The position numbers were made by a program, and so were the translations under genes. From assembly GCA_012513395.1 (NCBI GenBank), contig JAAZCH010000092.1, forward strand, positions 1 to 15,619: 15,619 nt of DNA, given 5' to 3'. This DNA is from Tissierellia bacterium (lineage in GTDB: Bacteria; Bacillota_A; Clostridia; Tissierellales; Peptoniphilaceae). Below are positions 1 through 6,128 of the stretch, piece after piece (positions within the stretch are counted from its first letter, which is position 1; every line of letters starts with the position of its first letter). Below the pieces are notes generated by a model that saw only the letters and a program-made list of their open reading frames with translations, ran no database searches and was not told the DNA's origin.

Positions 1-70
1 TATGATTTCCTTGGTTATAGATCTTTACTATCTGTTTTTTAAAATCTTCATCGTAACGCCTTCTGGCCAT
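1..70 (-). CDS. IS3-family transposase OrfA, N-terminal fragment
   Basis: The reverse strand from 70 to 1 reads ATG and then 23 open codons beginning MARRRYDEDFKKQIV, running off the left edge. This matches the N-terminal helix-turn-helix of IS3/IS150-group OrfA proteins (HTH_Tnp_1 type), which typically start with a short basic run followed by Y-(D/S)-x-(D/E)-F-K. A strong ribosome binding site, AGGAGGA, lies 8-10 bases upstream on the minus strand. OrfA binds the element's ends and, by programmed frameshifting, forms the OrfAB transposase; OrfB would lie outside the window. The gene points away from the CRISPR array. Family assignment rests on 23 residues, so the subgroup is uncertain. Confidence 0.8.
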   Translation of the reverse strand, partial: MARRRYDEDFKKQIVKIYNQGNH

Positions 71-139
71 TAAAATCTCCTCCTGATTTTATTGTACCAT
101 GTTAAGTAAAGATCTGTCCTATTAAGTGTAGCCTATCCA
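71..139 (-). mobile_element. Probable terminal region of an IS3-family element (5' end of the IS)
   Basis: The stretch between the OrfA start and the CRISPR array looks like the left end of an IS3-type element read on the minus strand. It holds the OrfA ribosome binding site, a TGGTACAAT extended -10-like box (92-100 on the plus strand), and a CTTAATAGGACAG segment typical of IS3/IS150-group terminal repeats. If the element starts with the usual TG, the most natural edge is near 139, where the minus strand reads TGGATAGGC. The partner inverted repeat is outside the window, so the exact boundary and any target duplication cannot be confirmed. Confidence 0.5.
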
Positions 140-167
140 TACTTCACTTATTGCCTTTGCTAACTTG
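140..167. other. 28-nt remnant between IS end and first CRISPR repeat (truncated spacer or leader stub)
   Basis: This short piece separates the inferred IS edge from repeat 1. It is shorter than the array's spacers (35-37 nt next to the intact repeats). Like spacers 2 and 3 it ends in G just before the repeat. It is either the end of a leader cut by the IS or the leader-distal part of a spacer in an array that continues beyond the element. The sequence alone does not decide. Confidence 0.4.
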
Positions 168-837
168 CTTGAACCTTAACAAAAGTTGTATTGAAATAAT
201 TGAATACAATATCTAATAGATTTAGTAACTTTATATTGAACCTTAACAAAAGTTGTATTGAAATTCTAAAATTAGAAGATCTACTTGTTTAAGCGAATTG
301 CTTGAACCTTAACAAAAGTTGTATTGAAATTTGAATTTGCTTTTATACCCGTTAAATTAGCATCTGCTTGAACCTTAACAAAAGTTGTATTGAAATACTA
401 CTAATTCCTTTGTTTCTGGTCCAATCATATTCTTGAACCTTAACAAAAGTTGTATTGAAATAAAATTTTTTCTATCTCTTGTGATGATAGAAGGTCCCTT
501 GAACCATAATAAAAGTTGTATTAAAATGTCCTTGCAAGCTAATGCAGATAATAGAGACGGTTTGAAATATAACAATAATTTCATTAAAATGTTATGATTA
601 GAAATTTTTCGAATTTTCAATTTAGTATTTTAGAAAATATAATCAATGATACTATACCGTATTTATGATATAATAATGTATCATTACAGAACCATAACTC
701 ATAGTATTGAAATAAATTTAAATTAAAATATTGTGTTTAAATTTTGAACCATAACAAAAGTTGTATTGAAATAGTGACATGGGATATGTCTTTGAAGAGC
801 TTGTTAGCTTGAACCATAACAAGAGGTGTATTGGAAT
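168..837 (+). CRISPR. CRISPR array with ~30-bp repeats, decaying to the right; no cas genes in view
   Basis: Five repeats are identical over 29 bases at 168-197, 235-264, 301-330, 367-396 and 432-461. They begin CTTGAACCTTAAC and end GTTGTATTGAAAT; repeat 2 has A at its first base. Spacers of 37, 36, 36 and 35 nt lie between them, and all differ. Further copies follow at the same period: 498-527 (four changes), 561-590 (strongly decayed), about 686-713 (about 2 nt shorter), 743-772 (nearly intact) and 808-837 (four changes). The ATTGAAAT 3' end resembles the 5' handle of type I crRNAs in Firmicutes (I-B style) and implies left-to-right transcription. Decay at the right agrees with a leader on the left. 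The subtype is inferred from the repeat only. The repeat has little internal pairing beyond AAC/GTT. Confidence 0.95.
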
Positions 838-901
838 TTTAAATTTCCTATATTGGGGATCAATCCATCTGTCTAAACTATAATGAAAGATATTACTAAA
901 T
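498..901 (+). repeat. Degenerate, leader-distal part of the CRISPR array
   Basis: From repeat 6 onward no copy matches the consensus exactly. Repeats 6, 8, 9 and 10 have CCATAA where repeats 1-5 have CCTTAA. The spacing 561 to about 685 equals two periods; a very weak repeat-like segment (TAGAAAATATAATC, 631-644) sits near where a lost repeat is expected. A last possible fossil lies at 872-901, 64 nt after repeat 10, with about 18 of 30 bases matching. The copies at 561, 631 and 872 are judged by phase as much as by identity and could be chance in such AT-rich DNA. Confidence 0.6.
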
Positions 902-917
902 TGTTAAATGAGACATC

Positions 918-945
918 AAAAAAGCAGACTTAAAAAGTCTGCTTT
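918..945 (-). terminator. Rho-independent terminator of xpt
   Basis: AAAGCAGACTT (921-931) pairs perfectly with AAGTCTGCTTT (935-945) around a 3-nt loop. Read on the minus strand the hairpin starts 9 nt past the xpt stop codon and is followed by more T residues. It also marks the boundary with the CRISPR tail. Confidence 0.9.
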
Positions 946-953
946 ACCATTTC

Positions 954-1523
954 CTATCTAAATACAATCATTCCATCTTCGAATTTTTCTATAATACTTT
1001 GGCTATATAATTTATATCCGTCGGCTCTTAAATTTCTTCCGCCGTTTTGGAATCCTTTTTCTACTGCAATATCTATTCCTACGACTTCGGCGCCGGCTTG
1101 TTCGACTATACTGATTAGTCCATAGACTGCATTTCCTTCTGCTAGGAAGTCGTCTACAATTAAGACTTTGTCGTTTTCATTTAATAATTTTTTAGAAACT
1201 GCAATGTCGTATTCGTTTTTATAAGTATATGATTTTACTCTTGAGATGTATTTTTCTCCGTCTAGATTTTCTGCTTGACTTTTTTTAGCGAAAACTAGTG
1301 GTACGTCGAATACTTGGGCGAATACCGTGGCGATTGCTATTCCTGAAGCTTCTACAGTAAGGATCTTATTTATTTCCACGTTATTAAAATATTCTTTGGC
1401 ATCTTCTGCCATTGCCATTAGTAGCTTGACGTCGATTTGATGGTTTAAAAATTTATCTACTTGTAAGATGTTTCCGTCTAATACAGCACCTTCTTTTAAT
1501 ATTTTGTCTTCTAGTAATTTCAA
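954..1523 (-). CDS. xpt: Xanthine phosphoribosyltransferase
   Basis: A 189-residue protein that should convert xanthine plus PRPP to XMP in cytoplasmic purine salvage. It matches Bacillus Xpt along its length: an N-terminal hood with VDKFLNHQID (about 22-31), the TVEASGIA loop (about 56-63) and the PRPP-binding motif VLIVDDFLAEGNA (about 120-132) with the paired acidic residues. The start is set at TTG 1521-1523: it gives the family's usual length and is preceded by GGGAGTGAGG. An upstream in-frame ATG at 1604 is rejected because a good promoter (1554-1582) lies inside that extension. The gene is monocistronic, with its own terminator. The leader is only about 25 nt, so there is no room for the purine riboswitch often found upstream of xpt in Firmicutes. 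Confidence 0.93.
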   Translation of the reverse strand: MKLLEDKILKEGAVLDGNILQVDKFLNHQIDVKLLMAMAEDAKEYFNNVEINKILTVEASGIAIATVFAQVFDVPLVFAKKSQAENLDGEKYISRVKSYTYKNEYDIAVSKKLLNENDKVLIVDDFLAEGNAVYGLISIVEQAGAEVVGIDIAVEKGFQNGGRNLRADGYKLYSQSIIEKFEDGMIVFR

Positions 1524-1553
1524 AATCCTCACTCCCTTTTTCTTCGTGCATAT

Positions 1554-1582
1554 ATTATAAAGGAAAACCCGCTTCAATTCAA
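1554..1582 (-). promoter_or_regulatory. SigA-type promoter of xpt
   Basis: On the minus strand TTGAAT (1577-1582) and TATAAT (1554-1559) are separated by exactly 17 nt. Transcription would begin near 1547, about 24 nt before the TTG start. No operator or riboswitch is visible between promoter and start. Confidence 0.8.
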
Positions 1583-1669
1583 TAAATTTAACTTTATGTT
1601 TCATTTTGATTGGCTAAACTTTTCCGGGGAATAATTACAATATCACTAATGGAGTTGGAGGTTAATATT

Positions 1670-2131
1670 ATGAAAATCTTATTGCCGTATTTGACAGTCA
1701 AGAACGCCAATTCACTGATAGATTATTATAACAAAATTTTCGGTGTCCAATTGGAATATAAGACCACTTATGGAGAAATGCCTAGAGATGATGTGGGTTT
1801 CCAATGGAGCGAGGATGACGACGATCTTATCGCTTTTGCATCTTTAAAATTTCCCAATGGTCAGTTAATGTATTTGTCAGATTCTTTTCCAGGATCTTCT
1901 GAAATAGAAAATTCTAACGTCAGCTTATATATCGCCTTTGACGATAAGGATGAAATCAAAAGGGTGTTTGAGGAGCTGGCTTCTGAGGGCGAAGTCCTAA
2001 TGGAGTTGGAGAATACGTTTTGGTCAGAATTATTTGCTAGCGTGAAGGATAAATTTGGTATTGAATGGAATTTAGAATATACTACAAAAATCCCTGAAAT
2101 ATCCAAAGTGGTAGAGAATCCTCGTCACTAA
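1670..2131 (+). CDS. VOC-family (glyoxalase-fold), PhnB/YjdN-like protein
   Basis: A 153-residue protein of the vicinal-oxygen-chelate superfamily. The opening LPYLTVKNANSLIDYYNKIFG is typical of the PhnB-like group: a first beta strand, then a helix placing the YY..IFG motif. The closing FGIEWNLEY resembles the FG(I/V)xWxLxY ending of that group. Substrate and activity are unknown; relatives are often annotated as glyoxalase/bleomycin-resistance or 3-demethylubiquinone methyltransferase-like, and those names should not be taken literally. The start is the ATG at 1670, after GGAGTTGGAGG; a longer in-frame reading from 1610 lacks a ribosome binding site. A weak promoter candidate, TTGGCT (1610-1615) with TAATTA (1632-1637), lies upstream. 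It is divergent from xpt and ends at a terminator, so it is probably a single-gene unit. Confidence 0.75.
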   Translation: MKILLPYLTVKNANSLIDYYNKIFGVQLEYKTTYGEMPRDDVGFQWSEDDDDLIAFASLKFPNGQLMYLSDSFPGSSEIENSNVSLYIAFDDKDEIKRVFEELASEGEVLMELENTFWSELFASVKDKFGIEWNLEYTTKIPEISKVVENPRH

Positions 2132-2155
2132 ATTAATTGGAATAAATTATTATAA

Positions 2156-2184
2156 AATCTCGATATTAACCTATCGGGATTTTA
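2156..2184 (+). terminator. Rho-independent terminator of the VOC gene
   Basis: AATCTCGATA (2156-2165) pairs with TATCGGGATT (2172-2181), with one T-G pair, around a 6-nt loop, and runs into TTT. It sits 24 nt beyond the stop codon. The stem is moderately strong. Confidence 0.75.
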
Positions 2185-2236
2185 ATTTGTTTTACAAATA
2201 CAAGATATTTAGCATCTCTCGTCTCATTTATAGATG

Positions 2237-2265
2237 TTGATAATTTACAGATTGTAATGTAAAAT
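2237..2265 (+). promoter_or_regulatory. SigA-type promoter of the cysS operon
   Basis: TTGATA (2237-2242) and TAAAAT (2260-2265) with a 17-nt spacer. The predicted transcript starts about 18 nt before the cysS ATG and just ahead of its AAGGGGG ribosome binding site. The leader is too short for the T-box element that controls many Firmicutes cysS genes. Confidence 0.75.
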
Positions 2266-2289
2266 TGAAACTAACGAAGGGGGGATTAT

Positions 2290-3690
2290 ATGAAGTTATA
2301 TAATAGTTTATCAAGACAAAAAGAAGAGTTTAAATCGATAGAACCGAATAAGGTGAAGATGTATAACTGTGGTCCTACTGTATATAATTATATACATGTT
2401 GGAAATGCTAGACCTCTTGTAGTTTTTGATACTTTGAGAAGATATTTTATATATAATGGCTACGATGTGGATTTTGTTGTAAATTTTACTGATATCGACG
2501 ACAAAATTATTAATCGCGCCAATGAAGAAGGAGTTACGTCCCAAGAAATTTCCGAGCAGTATATTGAAGCTTTCATGGAAGATGCCAAGGCGCTTAATTT
2601 GTATGACTATGAAACTTGCAATCCTAGGGCTACTGAATATGTAGGCCAAATTGTTGAATTTGTCCAAGGGCTTATAGACAAGGGTGCTGCATACGAAGTA
2701 GATGGAGATGTATATTTTAATATAGATGCTGCTAAGGATTATGGGAAATTGTCTAAAAAAAATCTAGACGAACTTATAAGCGGTGCTAGAGTAAATGTGG
2801 ACGAGAGAAAAAAATCACCTGCTGATTTTGCTTTGTGGAAGGCAAAAAAAGAAGGAGAACCTGCGTGGGATTCTCCATGGGGTGAGGGGCGTCCTGGATG
2901 GCATATTGAATGTTCAGTAATGGCTAAAACTCTCCTGGGTGAGACTATAGATATTCACTCTGGTGGTGTTGATTTACAATTTCCTCATCACGAAAACGAA
3001 ATAGCACAATCTGAAACTCTACATGACAAAACTTTTGCGAATTATTGGTTGCATAACGGTTTTATTACAGTGGACGAAGAAAAAATGAGTAAGTCTTTGG
3101 GTAATTTTTTTACACTAAAGGACGTGGCTAAGGGTTATGACTTAGAAGTTTTAAGATTTTTTATTCTTTCTGCACATTACCGCCAGCCTTTGAACTTTTC
3201 AGATTTTGTAATGGAACAGATGAAAAATGGACTGGACAGAATTTATAATTGCAAATACAAATTGGAAGATTTGCTAGATGTCACAAAAGAAGGTGCGCTT
3301 TCTCCAGGAGATAAAGAAATCATCGAAATGTTTGAGAAGTCCATGGCAGAATTTTCTAAGGCTATGGACGATGATCTCAATACAGCTGATGCAATTACTG
3401 CTGTTTACAATTTAGTAAAGGATGTCAATACGTATCTCAAGGAAGACTCCAATAAACTAGTAGTTGAAGAAGCTTGGAAGACTCTAAACAAAATGACTGA
3501 CATTTTAGGAATTTTGAAACGCGAGAGGGTTACCATAACTGACGAAGACATACTGGGTCTAATCGACGAGAGAGAAACAGCTAGAAAAACTAAGAACTAT
3601 GCAAGGGCTGATGAGATTAGAGATGAGCTTTTGGAAAAGGGAATTCAACTGGAAGATACTAGAGAAGGTGTGAAGTACAGACGTGTATAA
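2290..3690 (+). CDS. cysS: Cysteinyl-tRNA synthetase
   Basis: A 466-residue class I aminoacyl-tRNA synthetase that charges tRNA-Cys with cysteine in the cytoplasm; the length is normal for bacterial CysRS. Visible signatures are the HIGH-equivalent HVGN (36-39), the KMSKS loop (265-269), the WHIECS motif (204-209) and HHENEIAQ (233-240). Likely zinc ligands that discriminate cysteine are C27, C208, H233 and E237, all present. The C-terminus shows the usual helical anticodon-binding part, ending with the [19 protein letters not shown] motif common to CysRS. The start ATG follows AAGGGGGGATTAT. It is first in an operon and its stop overlaps the start of mrnC. Nothing appears truncated. Confidence 0.97.
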   Translation: MKLYNSLSRQKEEFKSIEPNKVKMYNCGPTVYNYIHVGNARPLVVFDTLRRYFIYNGYDVDFVVNFTDIDDKIINRANEEGVTSQEISEQYIEAFMEDAKALNLYDYETCNPRATEYVGQIVEFVQGLIDKGAAYEVDGDVYFNIDAAKDYGKLSKKNLDELISGARVNVDERKKSPADFALWKAKKEGEPAWDSPWGEGRPGWHIECSVMAKTLLGETIDIHSGGVDLQFPHHENEIAQSETLHDKTFANYWLHNGFITVDEEKMSKSLGNFFTLKDVAKGYDLEVLRFFILSAHYRQPLNFSDFVMEQMKNGLDRIYNCKYKLEDLLDVTKEGALSPGDKEIIEMFEKSMAEFSKAMDDDLNTADAITAVYNLVKDVNTYLKEDSNKLVVEEAWKTLNKMTDILGILKRERVTITDEDILGLIDERETARKTKNYARADEIRDELLEKGIQLEDTREGVKYRRV

Positions 3691-4099
3691 TTTGTTTAGA
3701 GGAGTTAATGAAAAATTAACTGAAGAAGAGATAAGAATGATGAAGCCTCTTTCTCTTGCATATATTGGTGACGCAGTGTTTGAACTTCTGATTCGCACTG
3801 AAATTATGACGGGACAAAAAAACGCCCACAAGCTTCACAAGGAATCGGCAGGACTAGTTAATGCCAAGGCTCAAGCAAATTTTTTGGAAAGAATTAGAGA
3901 AAATCTCACAGAAGAAGAGTTGGCTGTGGTGAATCGTGCGAAGAATTCAAAGCTTCATACTATGCCTAGAAATGCTGAACAAAATGATTATCGATTCGCT
4001 ACCGGATTGGAATCTTTATTTGGATATCATTATTTGACGAAAAATGATGACAGATTAATAGAATTATACAACATGGGGAAAATTGACGATGAAGATTGA
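3683..4099 (+). CDS. mrnC: Mini-ribonuclease 3
   Basis: A 138-residue RNase III-like nuclease lacking the double-stranded RNA-binding domain. In Firmicutes this enzyme trims 23S rRNA precursors in the 50S subunit. The catalytic signature [14 protein letters not shown] (about 25-38) is intact, with D30 as the expected metal-binding aspartate. The [13 protein letters not shown] and RNAKNS-like (RAKNSK) segments match the family. The start is GTG at 3683, overlapping the end of cysS by 8 nt; the ribosome binding site (AAGGTG, 3665-3670) is rather far upstream. An internal ATG pair (codons 19-20) would leave too little ahead of the active site. The position directly after cysS is the usual Firmicutes arrangement and supports the call. 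Confidence 0.93.
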   Translation: MYNLFRGVNEKLTEEEIRMMKPLSLAYIGDAVFELLIRTEIMTGQKNAHKLHKESAGLVNAKAQANFLERIRENLTEEELAVVNRAKNSKLHTMPRNAEQNDYRFATGLESLFGYHYLTKNDDRLIELYNMGKIDDED

Positions 4100-4847
4100 A
4101 CTGTTAAATTACACTCCCAATGGCGAGATGACGATTGCCCAGGCGGGCAAGCTTTGTTACTCGCCTGTAGGAGTAGATGAAATTAAAGAAAGTCTTGATG
4201 AAGAATCCATAGGGAAATATGTGGAGATGTTATCAAACCTGGGACATTATAGTCCTTTGGAACACGTAAGCTTTACTTTTGCTATTGAAGGAGTTTCTAG
4301 GACTCTTACTCACCAATTAGTAAGACATAGAATAGCTAGCTATTCTCAACAGTCCCAAAGATATGTGAAACTGGAAAGTTTTGAATACATTATTCCTCCT
4401 AGCATTGAAGAAAATGCAGAAGCGAAAAGAATCTTCATTGAAGCTATGGAAGCTGACAGGATAGCTTATGGAAAAATTGTAGATGCACTTTATGAAAAAA
4501 ATTATGATGCTATGATTACAAAAGGTTATTCAGAAAAGAAGGCCAAATCCCAAGCTGAAAAAGCATCGATTGAAGATGCTAGATACGTATTTCCAAATGC
4601 TTGTGAAACAAAAATTGTAGTAACTATGAATGCTAGAAATCTAATTCATTTTTTCAGGGTTAGAACCTGTAATAGAGCTCAATGGGAGATAAGAGAACTT
4701 GCCATCGAAATGCTGAAGATGGTTAAAGATATTTATCCTGCACTATTTAAAAATGTCGGGCCTGGTTGCGTAATTGGACCTTGTCCTGAAGGCGTTATGA
4801 CTTGTGGTGAAATAGTTACAGTAAGGGAAAAGTTTAGGTCGATGTGA
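4089..4847 (+). CDS. thyX: Flavin-dependent thymidylate synthase
   Basis: A 252-residue FAD enzyme making dTMP from dUMP with methylenetetrahydrofolate as carbon donor and a reduced cofactor. The hallmark ThyX motif RHR-x7-S is present as [13 protein letters not shown] (79-91 counted from this start). The [17 protein letters not shown] segment carries the conserved arginines near dUMP and flavin. ATG 4089 is preferred over in-frame TTG 4083 because GGGGA (4075-4079) lies 9 nt ahead of the ATG but only 3 nt ahead of the TTG. It overlaps the mrnC stop by 11 nt, and its own stop TGA shares a base with the rlmB ATG, so translation is probably coupled. No thyA is visible in the window; ThyX would be the thymidylate source unless thyA lies elsewhere. 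Confidence 0.95.
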   Translation: MKIELLNYTPNGEMTIAQAGKLCYSPVGVDEIKESLDEESIGKYVEMLSNLGHYSPLEHVSFTFAIEGVSRTLTHQLVRHRIASYSQQSQRYVKLESFEYIIPPSIEENAEAKRIFIEAMEADRIAYGKIVDALYEKNYDAMITKGYSEKKAKSQAEKASIEDARYVFPNACETKIVVTMNARNLIHFFRVRTCNRAQWEIRELAIEMLKMVKDIYPALFKNVGPGCVIGPCPEGVMTCGEIVTVREKFRSM

Positions 4848-5590
4848 TGAAAGAAAATTATATTTATGGAAGAAATCCCGTTATAGAGGTATTAAAATCT
4901 GGCGGTGATATAGACAAGATTTACATGCTCAAAGGGGCAGATGAAGGAAGTATTAAAAAAATTCTTTCTATGGCCAAGGATGCAGGAGTAGTAGTGACTA
5001 GAGTGGACGAAAGAAAACTTTCTGATATGGCTGGTAATGTCAATCACCAAGGAGTAGTAGCTATGGTGACAGATTTTGAATACTCTACTATAGACGAAAT
5101 TTTAGATTATGCAAAGGAAAAAGAAGAAGAGCCTTTTGTTTTAATACTAGATTCTATTGAAGACACTCACAATTTAGGTGCAATAATAAGAACAGCAGAG
5201 GCATCTGGAGTTCATGGCGTGATAATTCCTAAAAGACGTTCAGCTATGGTAAATGACACTGTCTATAAAACTTCAGCAGGTGCAGTGGAGCACATGAAGG
5301 TAGCTAGGGTTACAAATATCGCTAGAGCTATAGAAGAACTTCAAGAAAAGGGCTTGTGGATTTACGGAGCTGATATGGATGGAAAAGAGGTGTACTACGA
5401 CGCCAATATGACCGGAAATATCGGACTAGTTATCGGAGGAGAAGACAAGGGAATCAGTCCACTTATAGGGAAAAAATGCGATGTTTTGGTAAAGATTCCT
5501 ATGGTAGGAAAGGTTAGCTCACTTAATGCTTCCGTGTCGGCAGCAATTTTAATATATGAGATTATTAGACAGAGAAATAAGAAAATATAA
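4847..5590 (+). CDS. rlmB: 23S rRNA (guanosine-2'-O)-methyltransferase, TrmH/SpoU family
   Basis: A 247-residue SPOUT methyltransferase expected to methylate the 2'-O of a 23S rRNA guanosine (G2251 in E. coli) using SAM. The N-terminal part (IYGRNPVIEVL onward) is the SpoU substrate-binding domain. The knotted catalytic domain shows motif 1 (DTHNLGAIIRTAEA, with N and R), motif 2 (LVIGGEDKGIS) and motif 3 (IPMVGKVSSLNASVSAAI). ATG 4847 overlaps the thyX stop by one base; the in-frame GTG 4844 is possible but closer to the weak AGG at 4836-4838. Its place after mrnC and before rae1 matches the B. subtilis yacO position. The exact target nucleotide is inferred from family and synteny. Confidence 0.92.
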   Translation: MKENYIYGRNPVIEVLKSGGDIDKIYMLKGADEGSIKKILSMAKDAGVVVTRVDERKLSDMAGNVNHQGVVAMVTDFEYSTIDEILDYAKEKEEEPFVLILDSIEDTHNLGAIIRTAEASGVHGVIIPKRRSAMVNDTVYKTSAGAVEHMKVARVTNIARAIEELQEKGLWIYGADMDGKEVYYDANMTGNIGLVIGGEDKGISPLIGKKCDVLVKIPMVGKVSSLNASVSAAILIYEIIRQRNKKI

Positions 5591-6101
5591 TGAATTATTG
5601 TTCGTAGACGGATACAATATCATCAACTCTTGGAACAGCTTAAAAAACACTTCCATGGACGAACTTGAAGAGTCCCGCAGAACTTTAATAGATATATTAA
5701 TGGAATTCAAGCACTACACTCATGAAGGTGTAGTGTTAGTTTTTGACTCATACAATGTGAAGACTGATCGACAAGTTATTATGGAAGAAAAGTTGCTAAT
5801 AGTTTATACAAAAGAATTTGAAACAGCAGATCATTTTATAGAAAGATCAGTTGAAAAATATGGTAGAAAGAAAAAAATCCGAGTTGCCACATCAGATAGA
5901 TTGGAACAAGATATTATTCTAGGAAAAGGTGCAACTAGAATTTCTGCAAAAGAATTAGAATACGAAATTGAAAATTTCTACAGAGAAGTAAAAAAGATAC
6001 AAGCAGTTGAAAAGATAAAAAACAAGAGACATTTAGGTAGTTTAAAACAAGACTCTCTAAAAGCTCTAGAAAAATATAAAGAAAAAATGCTAAAGAAATA
6101 A
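5556..6101 (+). CDS. rae1: NYN-domain ribonuclease, Rae1/YacP family
   Basis: A PIN-like NYN-domain protein related to B. subtilis Rae1, a ribosome-associated endoribonuclease that cuts mRNA during translation. Conserved features are LLFVDGYNIINSW near the N-terminus, VLVFDSYNVK, the YTKEFETADHFIE segment and VATSDRLEQ; the aspartates in VDGYN, VFD, TAD and TSD form the expected acidic site. The C-terminus is lysine-rich and helical. Start choice is uncertain: ATG 5556 gives 181 residues and a 35-nt overlap with rlmB but has no clear ribosome binding site, while TTG 5598 would give a start right before FVDGYN as in relatives. The M20 gene follows 27 nt downstream. In Bacillus the next gene is sigH, which is absent here. 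Confidence 0.87.
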   Translation: MRLLDREIRKYNELLFVDGYNIINSWNSLKNTSMDELEESRRTLIDILMEFKHYTHEGVVLVFDSYNVKTDRQVIMEEKLLIVYTKEFETADHFIERSVEKYGRKKKIRVATSDRLEQDIILGKGATRISAKELEYEIENFYREVKKIQAVEKIKNKRHLGSLKQDSLKALEKYKEKMLKK

Positions 6102-6128
6102 GGCTCACCATTTAAGTGGAGGTACAGT

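Noticed and set aside
375..620. 81-residue reading frame on the minus strand across the CRISPR array
   Set aside because: It is built from repeat units read in reverse (recurring LLLRFK-like peptide), with no ribosome binding site.
1524..1604. N-terminal extension of Xpt from an upstream ATG
   Set aside because: The extension contains the promoter -35/-10 pair and is absent from the family; TTG 1523 has the ribosome binding site and gives the normal length.
1610..1669. N-terminal extension of the VOC protein
   Set aside because: No ribosome binding site for it, and GGAGTTGGAGG directs translation to ATG 1670.
2132..2289. Possible T-box leader ahead of cysS
   Set aside because: The region is filled by a terminator for the upstream gene and a promoter only ~18 nt from the likely transcript start to the ATG; no T-box core or antiterminator was seen.
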